Shown here: positions 57,165 through 64,000 of the stretch, piece after piece | How the letters are laid out: each line of letters starts with the position of its first letter | Position numbering within the stretch: the first letter of the stretch is position 1 | Source of the DNA: Cristatella mucedo | Taxonomy: Eukaryota > Bryozoa > Phylactolaemata > Cristatellidae | Length of the DNA: 64,000 nt | Assembly (NCBI GenBank): GCA_009760855.2 | Contig: WPIO01000007.1 | Coordinates: 8,259,001-8,323,000, forward strand | Reading direction: 5' to 3' | Translations under genes and position numbers: made by a program | Notes under the pieces: model-generated | What the model was told of the DNA's origin: nothing | Database searches by the model: none | What the model saw: the letters and a program-made list of their open reading frames with translations, nothing else

Positions 57165-57975
57165 AATGTAACGTATCTCCATCTGTAACTCCACAAAACC
57201 GCAAATACTATTTGGTGTTATGCAGGGGAGTTTTCTATAGTTCACTCAAAGCCTAAGCGGCTTTCGGTATGCATTCGGTAGCCAACAGACTTAATCTCAC
57301 GCAACAACAACAATAATTATAATACATTTTACATAGTGCCCCCAGAGAATTCAATCTCTTTCATGGCACTTTGCATTTGCTGCACAGGAAGCACGATCGA
57401 ATGGTTAGTGGTAGCATGCTCAATGAACAATAAGAATTACATGGTTAGGGGTGACATGCACAAGGTCAGCATGCAAGTATGGTTAGTGGCAGCATGCATA
57501 GTGTCAGCATGCACAAGCATATAAAGGACGAATCGCAGGGACCCACTAAATGCTGTAATAAATAGATGCATTTTTAGCTTTTTTTCAAATGTGGACAAGT
57601 CAGGAGATGTCGTGACACAAGTCGGGAGTGACTTCCAGGCTTGGGGAGCATACGAAATAGGTAAACAGATAGATTTTAAAAAGTGGGTGGTTACTTTGGG
57701 TGGTTACGATGCTTAACTCGGTGGGGCAGTAGATCTGACAATGAGAAAGTCAGAAGCATAGCTGAGTCAGGAGAGCAGTTGAGGAGGTGAGTCACATGGA
57801 AGTAGCAGCTCAGGACGGCTGGAAAGGATGTGCCATAGTCGGCAGCAGGAGAGTATTTGTCATTGCATAAGAATCGTGGAAGTGAGTTCCATAGTCTAGG
57901 ACTTGCAGAGCAAAAAGCTTCTGTCGCCAAAGATCTTTAAGGGGAGGAATTGAACACCTATTTTATTGTCCATAG
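57165..57975 (-). mobile_element. LINE-A 3' fragment split by LINE-B, abutting viral DNA
   Basis: LINE-A end TTAATGTAACGTATCTCC at 57165 runs to ACTTAATCTCACGCAACAAC (about 57305). After a nested LINE-B it resumes at 57742 (ATGAGAAAGTCAGAAGC) and continues to TTTTATTGTCCATAG (57975). At 57976 the sequence changes abruptly to AT-rich viral coding sequence. The LINE's truncated 5' end is therefore the left visible border of the viral element. Confidence 0.88.
57308..57741 (-). mobile_element. LINE-B 3' end inside LINE-A
   Basis: CAACAATAATTATAATAC tail, CCCAGAGAATTCAATCTC, full 3' UTR and the last coding part (GTCGTGACACAAGTCGGGAG), ending GTAGATCTGACA. LINE-B is the younger of the two. Confidence 0.88.
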
Positions 57976-58135
57976 TTGACCTTGCTTCAATTCTTTGTAT
58001 TTCTTGACTATTGTCAAGTATAGTAGCAACACGTAATTCTTCTAAGTTTCTTAGTTTATTTTTTAGATCAGTTGCTTCTTGAACACTTCCTTTATAAGGT
58101 TTATATTTACTTGCGTATATCTTTCCATTAGTCAT
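57976..58135 (-). pseudogene. Viral gene downstream of the ATPase, truncated
   Basis: ATG at 58135 (the frame also starts 12 codons earlier, inside the ATPase). It encodes about 53 AT-rich-codon residues: a short basic start (NGKIYASKYKP), then a charged coiled-coil-like helix (EATDLKNKLRNLEELRVATI). LINE-A cuts it off. It follows the ATPase with only a few bases between; the ATPase stop codon is part of the TATATAG just before this ATG. Product unknown; too little remains to name it. Confidence 0.6.
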
Positions 58136-58137
58136 TC

Positions 58138-59462
58138 CTATATACACTTAAAAATAGTTATTAATTGTTTACCTGTATAATCAATTGACCAAAGCCTTCC
58201 TTCTGATTCAGTTTTAGTTAAATCAATAACACAATATCCAAATCTATTTCTTGTACAAGAATTAACCCATTCTTTGAATTGTTTCTTTTCTATATCACCA
58301 ACATATCCATCCCGAATATACTCAATATCAGTATTATTTTGTTTAAAGATTATAAGAATATGTATATAGTTTCTGATTTCTCGTATAGGAATATTATTAA
58401 ATCCTCGAGCAAGATAGAATATGTCCAATCCTTTATGTCTTCCTCTAGTAAAATAGTCTAAAATCTTTGATTGATCCTCTGCCATTAAATCATCAAGTAC
58501 AACAACATTTTTACAGTTCTTATATGAGTCAACTTCAGGCATATCATCAATGTAATGTAATGTATCTCCGTCATTAACTCCACAAAGTCATAAAGACCAT
58601 GTTGGTGTTACGCAGGAGAGTTTTGTATAGCGCACTCACAGCCTAAGCGGCTTTCGGTACGCATTCGGTAGCCAACAGACTTCGTCTCACGCAACAAAGA
58701 GAAAGTGGGAAGCATAGCAGAGTTAAGAGAGCAGTTGAGGTAGTGAGTAGCATAGAAGTAGCAGTTCAGGACCCCTGAAAAAGATGTGCCATAGTCGGCA
58801 GCTGGAGAGTAGATGTCGTTGCGTAAGAATTGTGGAAGCGAGTTCCACAGTCTAGGACCTGCAGAGCTAAAGCTTCTATCGCCAACTGTCTTTAAGCGGA
58901 GGAATGGGACAGCTAATTTATTGTCCACACAGGACCTCAGGGCACGTACAGGCTGAAACTGATGCAGCAGTTCAGCTAGGTACGAAGAAGCCAAGCCGTG
59001 GCGGGCCTTGTGGGTCAGCGTAAGAACTTTGCTCTGTATCCTTTGCTCAACCGGCAACCATCCTAGCTCTTCCAGCAAAGGAGACACGTGCTCAAACCGC
59101 TGGGACTTGAAGACCAGCCTTGCAGCCATATTCATATTCCGCTGTAGTGGCATAATAGCTTTCTTTGGTAGCCCAGCCAAAAGGGAATTACAATAATCAA
59201 TACCATTAACCCTATCATATGAATGATTATCTTTCGTAATTGACGTAAGACCACGATATAACTTTTGATCTAAACTTGAAGCTATGATTGTACAAGTATC
59301 ATAGTTCAAAATCCCATAAAATATCCAATTCGTTACTAACTGTGATTTGCCTGTACCACTTGGACCAAGTACTAATGCTCTAATAGGAACTTTAGGGAAT
59401 GGTTCTTCATGACCAGTATCAACATCCTGTCCAAAATTAAAAGCTCTAACTCTTAATGACAT
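58138..59462 (-). pseudogene. Virus packaging ATPase (A32/FtsK-HerA type), split by a LINE
   Basis: ATP-driven motor that moves viral DNA into the capsid. The first part (59462-59196) holds 89 codons starting MSLRVRAFNFG, with Walker A GPSGTGKS at residues 33-40. The second part (58550-58138) has Walker B VVVLDDL, then RHKGLDIFYLARGF and IREIRNYIHILIIFKQ, the conserved sensor and strand region of this family in polintons, adintoviruses and NCLDVs. A LINE-A of 645 bases lies between. The two parts are in the same frame when one copy of the 6-bp target duplication is discounted, and total about 220 residues, a normal length. So the gene was open when the LINE landed; no other stop is seen. Codons are AT-rich, unlike the host flanks. 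Confidence 0.92.
58551..59195 (-). mobile_element. LINE-A inserted in the viral ATPase
   Basis: Reversed LINE-A end from the tail GTAATGTAATGTATCTCC through the 3' UTR to the ORF2 C-terminal region (minus strand YCNSLLAGLPKKAIMPLQRN, and SPLLEELGWLPVEQR). It is flanked by ATCAAT at 58545-58550 and 59196-59201. Very close to the copy at 28.9-29.8 kb, hence fairly young. Its coding piece makes the 284-codon minus-strand frame look like a fusion, which it is not. Confidence 0.95.
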
Positions 59463-59494
59463 TCTATACTAAAAAAGTGTTTATATTTATTGAT

Positions 59495-59659
59495 ATGGAA
59501 ATTTATTGTATGAAGTGTAAAAAACCAACTGATACAATTCATAACGAGTATGTTGAGGTAGCAGATTCTGCTAAAACTAAATCAGATAAATTTATTATTT
59601 CAGTTTTTTTAGGTTCAGACATTGAATTTGGGTTTCTGTGTATGTATGGTCGAGGATAA
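59495..59659 (+). pseudogene. CxxC mini-protein resembling DUF5679, 3' part lost
   Basis: ATG at 59495 starts MEIYCMKCKKPTDT, the typical beginning (x-YCxKCK) of the small zinc-binding proteins found in adintoviruses, polinton-like viruses and some NCLDVs; their function is unknown. A second CxxC, expected about 25 residues on, is absent. After residue 30 or so the sequence belongs instead to the opposite-strand PLA2 gene, so a deletion probably fused the two convergent genes. Transcribed divergently from the ATPase, 32 bases away. Confidence 0.6.
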
Positions 59660-60087
59660 GTGCCTTATTATCTAAATCGTTGACTCGGTGTAACCCTTGT
59701 TCATTCTTTTATTGAACTTTGTGCCTGGACCAGCATAATTATATTTACCAGTGTTGTTAAAACTTCCACCAGGAATTTCTTCAGATTTAACACTACAAGG
59801 TAATTTCATATGCATTTCACGATTGCCAGTAAGTTTATTTATGAAATCTACAATACCACTACCTTGTTTTCTATTTGCTTTTAGTTGCATAAGACTGAGA
59901 TTCAATTGCAAGCCGATAACTTTTGTTTTACATTGTTCTATTCTTGCAAGTTGAGTTTTTTAACAAGAAAAGAAGTACTTCCAGACAAATCAGTGTGTTT
60001 AAGCCTTATAGAAATAGATTCTTTAGATTTATGTATTTGATTTAGTTGATGCTCTGATAGAGTTAATTTTACCTCATTATATCTCAT
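59600..60087 (-). pseudogene. Capsid-associated protein with phospholipase A2-like domain, frameshifted
   Basis: ATG at 60087 (TATATAGA just before it) starts MRYNEVKLTLSE, a beginning shared by a conserved minor capsid-type protein of animal polintons and adintoviruses. After about 45 codons the frame breaks next to an A-run. The conserved text continues in another frame (QLKANRKQGSGIVDF; frame 59911-59672) to YNYAGPGTKFNKR, the Ca-binding loop of PLA2 domains like those of parvovirus VP1. A further frame change leads to VNDLDNKALILDHTY, the place of the catalytic HDxxY helix. There the His position is Leu. In relatives the PLA2 activity is linked to membrane escape during entry. This copy has two frameshifts, an altered active site and a short end, so it is not functional. 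Confidence 0.8.
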
Positions 60088-60136
60088 TCTATATAAATTA
60101 AATTATTTTAAAGAGTTAAAAAAGTACTATATAAAA

Positions 60137-60394
60137 ATGTCATATGATGAAATTTGTAGTAATAGAATTGGTGGAATTGATTATGATTATATTTTTAGAG
60201 ATGGAGTAATGGAAATTTTAGATTATAATTCTTTGTTAGGACAACATAGATATAAAATAGATTGTAATGGTAATACTGCTGGATCTGAAGCAGGAAAAAT
60301 TGGAGTCACTGGTTATAAATACATGAAAATGTATGGCAAATAATATTTGGCTTATAATTTAGCTTATCTAATTATGACAGGAAAAATGATTTAA
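60137..60394 (+). pseudogene. HNH-type endonuclease gene, partial first copy
   Basis: ATG at 60137 follows ACTATATAAAA. The frame reads MSYDEICSNR, then TAGSEAGKIGVTGYKYMKMYGK, and stops at TAA. Past the stop the same frame still resembles the family (YLAYNLAYLIMTGKM) until a second TAA. These are the N-terminal half and AHRLAxLxMTG region of phage-type HNH proteins. The HNH motif and AP2 part are missing. It is a duplicate of the next gene's first half, with 25 bases between the end of one and the start of the other. Confidence 0.7.
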
Positions 60395-60419
60395 ACAGAT
60401 GAAAAACGCAGTATATAAA

Positions 60420-60975
60420 ATGTCAGTTGATGAACTTTGTACATTCAGAAATAGAGTGATGGAACTTTTAGCATATAATCCATATAGTGGTGTTTTTACT
60501 TGGAAAGAAACACGTGGTTCTGTAACTGCTGGAAGTGAAGCAGGAAGCTTTGACTGTAATGGATATAGAATGATAAAAATAGATGAGAAAAATATCAATC
60601 TTACAGGTTGGCATTTATGATAATAACAGGTAAATTTGCTATGCATGAAATAAATCACATTAATTTAGATAAATCTGATAATTGAATTACTAATTTAAGA
60701 ATTGCAACCCATTCAGAAAATCAAAGAAATAAATTAAAATATAAAAATAATACATCCAGTTTTATAGGTGTTAGCTTTAACAAAGAAGCAAATAAATACA
60801 GATCATATATTCAAATAGATAAACACCAATATCATTTAGGTTACTTCGATGATCCAGAGGAAGCAGCAACAGTTAGAGATCTTGAAGCCATCCGTTTACA
60901 TTTACGATTCGCACGATTACATTTTACATATACACTTACAGATGATAACATATTAGTTCGTTACACAGATTATTA
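60420..60975 (+). pseudogene. HNH/AP2-type homing-like endonuclease
   Basis: ATG at 60420 follows GCAGTATATAAA. N-terminal part MSVDELCTFRNRVMELLAYNP, then FTWKET, GSEAGSFDCNGYRMIKI. A frameshift near 60610 leads to LAFMIITGKF, EINHINLDKSDN (HNH core), an in-frame TGA, then TNLRIATHSENQRNK and an AP2-like DNA-binding end (FIGVSFNKEANKYRSYIQI, YHLGYFDDPEEAATV). Such genes cut DNA and often spread as selfish homing genes in phages and large viruses. The TGA lies where relatives have Trp. Frameshift plus stop make it inactive. Confidence 0.82.
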
Positions 60976-61010
60976 ATTCTTACACCTCTTTTTAAGCTTA
61001 TCTCTTAATT

Positions 61011-61532
61011 TTAGTATTTATCAATGTATTTCTTCTCGACTTTTTCCTTGTACAAAAAGATTACTAAGTAACATTGCAGAATCTGCTTTATAGTCACACG
61101 TTTTTTCCACAAACTAGCTGTGCTACTCTCAAATTTTTTTATATCTCTCTTTAGATCCTCTGAGTAACTAACACAACCTTTCTCAACCAAATCTTTTCCT
61201 TTTTTCAGATAATCCAATCTATTTTTTACTTCTGAGTTGTGTACTTTATCACTTAGATTAATATGAACTCCTTTATCTAGTAATTCAATCATATTTCTGA
61301 TATCAACAATTGCATTTCCTAATCTGTCACTTTGCAAAGTTAATGCACTCATTCTCTCTTCATGTGTACTCATAGGTGGAGCTCTCATGACAAACATAGT
61401 TTCATCTACTATTTTCTTTATTAGACTTGCAACAGCAATTGTAATACTTACTGCTAAACCAACCGTTCCAATAATACTAGCTATACTAGCAATGATAGCT
61501 GGTATTGCAGGTAATATTCCTCCACTTCTCAT
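61011..61532 (-). CDS. Viral protein with N-terminal hydrophobic segment, function unknown
   Basis: 173 codons, ATG at 61532, the longest uninterrupted viral frame here. It begins MRSGGILPAIPAIIASIASI and continues as one long Ile/Ala/Val-rich membrane helix or pair (to about residue 42). A polar, mostly helical part follows (PPMSTHEERMSALTLQSDRLGN, MIELLDKGVHI, RLDYLKKGKDLVEKG) and a Lys/Tyr-rich end. Gly-Gly-Ile-Leu-Pro starts are common in small capsid or membrane proteins of polintons and adintoviruses. It overlaps the preceding gene's end, as if co-transcribed. It could be a virion membrane or minor capsid protein; I do not recognise a family. Confidence 0.6.
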   Translation of the reverse strand: MRSGGILPAIPAIIASIASIIGTVGLAVSITIAVASLIKKIVDETMFVMRAPPMSTHEERMSALTLQSDRLGNAIVDIRNMIELLDKGVHINLSDKVHNSEVKNRLDYLKKGKDLVEKGCVSYSEDLKRDIKKFESSTASLWKKRVTIKQILQCYLVIFLYKEKVEKKYIDKY

Positions 61533-62077
61533 TTCTAAAAAAAATATTTTTCCATGCTATAGGATCTAACCGTCTTCCATCCCAACTAATCTTTTCTCCA
61601 AATGTATCTGATAAAAACTTACTAGGATCAAGATAACAATTGCTCTTTGCTTTCTCTGCTTCAAGTAATATCTCATTAAAATAATAACCTACTTCTAATG
61701 ATGAAACCATCTTTGTAAGTTCTTCTTTTTTTCTGACATCGTCTTCCAGAACACTTGACCATACTTACCGAAGCAATATCATCAGCAATCTCTTTTATAA
61801 AAACTCCTAGATCAACTATTCCTGTAACTCCTGATAAAAATCCTCCAAGTGCTTTAGTAACACTTTCATTAGCCTTACACAATTGTAATACTTTTGGAAC
61901 TATCTTTGCTATCTTGTTTGAAGCTTTAAAAGATAGTTTCATTGCTATTTTTGGTACTAGTTTTGTTATTGCTTTAGATCTTACTTCAATTGCAGTTGTA
62001 ACACATGATACTACTTCTTTGGTTGTACTAACACCTTCTTTTACATCTTCAGAAACACCTCTACCTTTTTTCTTCAT
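61486..62077 (-). pseudogene. Viral protein of unknown function, one frameshift
   Basis: ATG at 62077 starts MKKKGRGVSEDVKEGV, then a Lys/Ala/Val-rich helical stretch (KAITKLVPKIAMKL) and a hydrophobic GGFLSGVTGIVDLGVF. Near 61745 the frame changes; the continuation (EDDVRKKEELTKMVSSLEVG, CYLDPSKFLSDTFGEK, WDGRRLDPIAWKNIFF) lies in the next frame, ending at 61486. So it is a protein of about 190 residues with a single indel. The basic N-terminus and glycine-rich hydrophobic core would suit a virion or DNA-associated protein. It is divergent from the first fibre gene with only 12 bases between the two ATGs. Confidence 0.6.
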
Positions 62078-62089
62078 TTATATTAAGTA
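62078..62089. promoter_or_regulatory. 12-base divergent promoter
   Basis: TTATATTAAGTA is all that lies between the minus-strand ATG (62077) and the plus-strand ATG (62090). It contains an AT-rich TATA-like core readable on both strands (AATATAA before the minus gene, TATTAAGTA before the plus gene). Any promoter must overlap the start codons. Confidence 0.5.
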
Positions 62090-62952
62090 ATGAAAAAATT
62101 AACTAATATTAATGAAATTGCTTATAGTGATTTTGATGCAAATCGAAATAAAGTAAGTAACTTAGGTTATCCTGTTAATGATGGTGATGCAATAAGATTG
62201 GATTATGCTCTTAGTTCAAATGTTGGTGGTAGTGTTATTTCTAATGCTATTGGAGAATTAGCAACTGTATCACGTTTATCAGGATTGCTACCAAAGAGTG
62301 GAGCAAAAGCAATGTCACAACTGAATTGTAAGAATGTTATTGGTATATCAGGTAATTCTGCTGATGGTACTGTGTATTGTGATTTAAGACCTCATAAAGT
62401 TATAAATTATGGATTACTAAAAAGTATGACACATGTGTTTCAAGGTAATTCAACAGCAAGTATGAATATGGGTAATAAAAATATTGTAAACTTAAAAGAT
62501 TCTGATGTAGTAACAAAACAGTATGTTGATAATACTAAACAAGTAGTATTTAGATATTTAGGATTGAGTTCTAATACTTATCCTAGTTTATTCAAACTTG
62601 ATATAATAGGACTTAATATTGTTGTTAATGGAAAAGGTGGTAGTTTTTTATTTCAACAGACTACTCCAGGTGATATGCCAATTATTGAACCAGGAACAGG
62701 ACGAACTATTGCACATGCAACTAATCTCAAAAAAATTATTCCTGGTACATTGACTAACTTTGGAATGGTATTTTTATGTATGCAACGGATAAAACAAATG
62801 CTTATTTAGATTTGACTATTGATAGTATTTATGGAGTTAGTGGTAATATAGTTTTAAAAATTATAATTGATGGAACTTTTACTTATGCTATTGATAAGTT
62901 TACTGTTGAAAGTGGTATTGGTTATATAGATTGTTTTGTTAGTATTGTATAG
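62090..62952 (+). pseudogene. Fibre-like protein 1, one frameshift
   Basis: ATG at 62090. Two repeat units are visible: NKVSNLGYPVNDGDAIRLDYAL (residues 20-41) and NKNIVNLKDSDVVTKQYVDN (near 129-148). They follow the NLxxPxxxxDAVxKxYVD pattern of phage and viral tail-fibre or adhesin stalks, which usually trimerise. The C-terminal part is a beta-rich domain (DIIGLNIVVNGKGGSFLF). The frame breaks at a T-run near 62770 and continues (DKTNAYLDLTIDSIYG) to the end at 62952 (GYIDCFVSIV). The stop TAG is within the GTATAG before the next gene. A role in host attachment is inferred. Confidence 0.75.
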
Positions 62953-62957
62953 AAAAA

Positions 62958-63841
62958 ATGCTTGGATCAAGAAAAAAGGGTTTAATGCAAGGAATTATAT
63001 TTAGAAAGAGTGGTGATGTACTCTCTGGTAATATAAACATTAGTGCTAACTTGATAAAGAATCTTGGTGATCCTGTTGATGCTGGTGATGCTGTAAGCAG
63101 AAAGTATATAGATACGATTTTTGTTACTAAGATTTCAAGAGGAACATCTGCTGATGGTGATATTGATATAAGAGGTTTTCGTTTGATAGATGTTGCTAAT
63201 CCTGTAAACCCTAGTGAGATGCTGTTACAAAAGATTGTGCAGATACAAAACTAGATAAAACAGGTGGAACTATTACAGGAAAATTAATTGTTAATGGAAT
63301 TGTAAGCGTTGATGGGCCTCCTGTTTCAGATAATGATGTTCTCAATAAAGCATATGTTGATAATAATTTTCTTAAGTTAACCAGTGGAACACTTGATAAA
63401 AATCTAAATACGAATGGATATAGTATTTTTATAGATAATGATCCTATTAATCTTAATGATGGTATAAATCTTAGTTATATAAATAAAGTAACAGATGGAA
63501 ATGTTGCTACTGTAAAATTTCAAGGTTTTGTTGATAGTACACTACAAACACCAATTAATGGAGGTACTGTAAATGGTAGGTGAGTTAGCATGACTGGTAA
63601 TATTGTTGTTCCTAGAGGAATATTTGTGCTTTCAGCATCATATGAAATGACACCAACTTTATCCAAAATAATTATTCCTTTTTCCCCTAATTGGATAAAT
63701 ACATCAGACTATCCTTTTTCAATTATTTGGAAGCTATATTCTAGATTTAAATAAAAAACTACTAGAGGGTTCAACGTTTGCATGTGCACAAGACTTATTT
63801 AATAAAACAATAACTGTAACAGTTTATATAGCAACATATTA
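62958..63841 (+). pseudogene. Fibre-like protein 2, frameshifts and a stop
   Basis: ATG at 62958 after GTATAGAAAAA. Stalk units: NLIKNLGDPVDAGDAVSRKYID, then FRLIDVANPVNPSEMLLQK, and after a frameshift near 63235 PPVSDNDVLNKAYVDNNFLKL and NGYSIFIDNDPINLND. A TGA at 63582 interrupts the frame just before the C-terminal beta domain (MTGNIVVPRGIFVLS, PFSPNWINTSDYP). A further frameshift near 63720 leads to the end (TITVTVYIATY). Sequencing errors could explain some breaks, but the number suggests decay. Same layout as protein 1, with more stalk units. Confidence 0.75.
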
Positions 63842-63844
63842 AAA

Positions 63845-64000
63845 ATGCTTAGTAGAAAATCGTTAGTAATGAATGGAACATTAAGTTTCGATTCGAATAG
63901 AATAATAAATAATGGAATTTTAGTTGATTCGTTAGAAACAGTTAACAAATGATTTGCAGATAACAATTATTTAAGAAAAGATTCTGACCAAATGATATGA
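63845..64000 (+). pseudogene. Fibre-like protein 3, start only
   Basis: ATG at 63845 after CATATTAAAA. MLSRKSLVMNGTLSFDSNRI is similar to the start of protein 2 (MLGSRKKGLMQG). A stalk unit follows with an in-frame TGA (SLETVNK, stop, FADNNYLRKDSD) and another TGA at the window's last bases. Third member of a tandem family; it runs off the window. Confidence 0.65.

Larger units (their letters stand above)
57976..64000. mobile_element. Endogenous polinton-like/adintovirus-like element, incomplete
   Basis: AT-rich block with compact genes on both strands and almost no spacers. Hallmarks: packaging ATPase, YCxKCK mini-protein, PLA2-type capsid protein. Accessory genes: HNH/AP2 endonucleases, fibre family, two unknowns. 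Expected but not seen here: major and minor jelly-roll capsid proteins, adenain-type protease, family B polymerase, integrase, terminal inverted repeats. They may lie beyond 64 kb or be lost on the left, where LINE insertions replace the element. Host repeats inside it (LINE-A in the ATPase) prove integration in the germline genome. Confidence 0.85.

Noticed and set aside
58608-59462. A 284-codon minus-strand ORF joining an ATPase N-terminus to other sequence, a possible fusion protein
   Set aside because: The second part is LINE-A ORF2 sequence from an insertion flanked by a target duplication.
60680-60690. In-frame TGA at a position where relatives of the HNH protein have Trp, and further TGA codons in the fibre genes (63582, 63951): a code with TGA read as Trp?
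   Set aside because: TGG is used normally in the ATPase, the unknown proteins and the fibres, TAA stops also interrupt conserved text (first HNH copy), and many frameshifts exist. Decay is the simpler explanation.
1-64000. CRISPR array, rRNA, prokaryotic operon or phage genome
   Set aside because: No regularly spaced identical repeats with unique spacers, no rRNA signatures, and host retroposons lie inside the only phage-like block.

Overview
This window looks like nuclear DNA of an invertebrate animal. It is dense in old, nested retroposons: two LINE families of the L2/CR1 type and two tRNA-derived SINE families. It also carries Tc1/mariner remnants, an LTR-like element and long (CA)n and (TA)n microsatellites. 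The few plausible host coding segments are short and bounded by GT/AG splice-like sites. I cannot name the phylum. There is no bacterial-style operon, rRNA, functional tRNA or CRISPR array.

Layout. 0-30 kb is almost entirely repeats. It holds a Tc1 transposase fossil (0.8-1.3 kb), LINE-A and LINE-B copies at 3.3-6.1, 9.8-13.6, 16.6, 17.6-19.2, 23.5-24.4 and 28.6-30.4 kb, a CpG-rich island near 7.1-8.1 kb, and an inverted array of short GC-rich units at 19.9-20.4 kb. 30.5-50 kb mixes repeats with candidate host exons. These are a C-terminal exon with a possible death-fold domain (30.6-31.4 kb, minus), a possible class-B GPCR exon (32.3-32.9 kb, minus), small plus-strand exons at 34.8-35.5 kb, a terminal exon at 38.5 kb, a first exon with a CARD-like domain (43.6-43.8 kb, minus) and a C-terminal transmembrane exon (49.8 kb, plus). 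50-57 kb holds a second Tc1 fossil, a short LTR-like element (52.5-54.4 kb) and nested SINE/LINE insertions.

The most interesting part is 57.98-64.0 kb. This is a sharply AT-rich, gene-dense block that is clearly not host sequence. It encodes an A32/FtsK-type packaging ATPase split by a LINE, a CxxC mini-protein resembling DUF5679, a capsid-associated protein with a phospholipase A2-like loop, and two tandem HNH/AP2-type endonuclease genes. It also has two proteins of unknown function and at least three tandem fibre-like genes with NLGDPV...KYVD repeats. The content matches endogenised polinton-like viruses or adintoviruses. Most genes have a TATA-like element ending only 2-6 bases before the ATG, and in two places the upstream gene's stop codon lies inside that element. 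The copy is dead: a LINE-A with a 6-bp target duplication splits the ATPase, and most other genes carry frameshifts or stops. The element runs off the right edge. Its left end is lost in LINE insertions.

Family names used here: LINE-A ends 3' in (ACATT)n; LINE-B ends 3' in (ATT)n after an AGAAAGAGATTGAGTTCTCT-type hairpin; SINE-I is tRNA-like with a GCGACAGAAGAGCC-type body; SINE-II is tRNA-like with a tail resembling that of LINE-B. All boundaries were read by eye and are approximate unless a duplication is stated.
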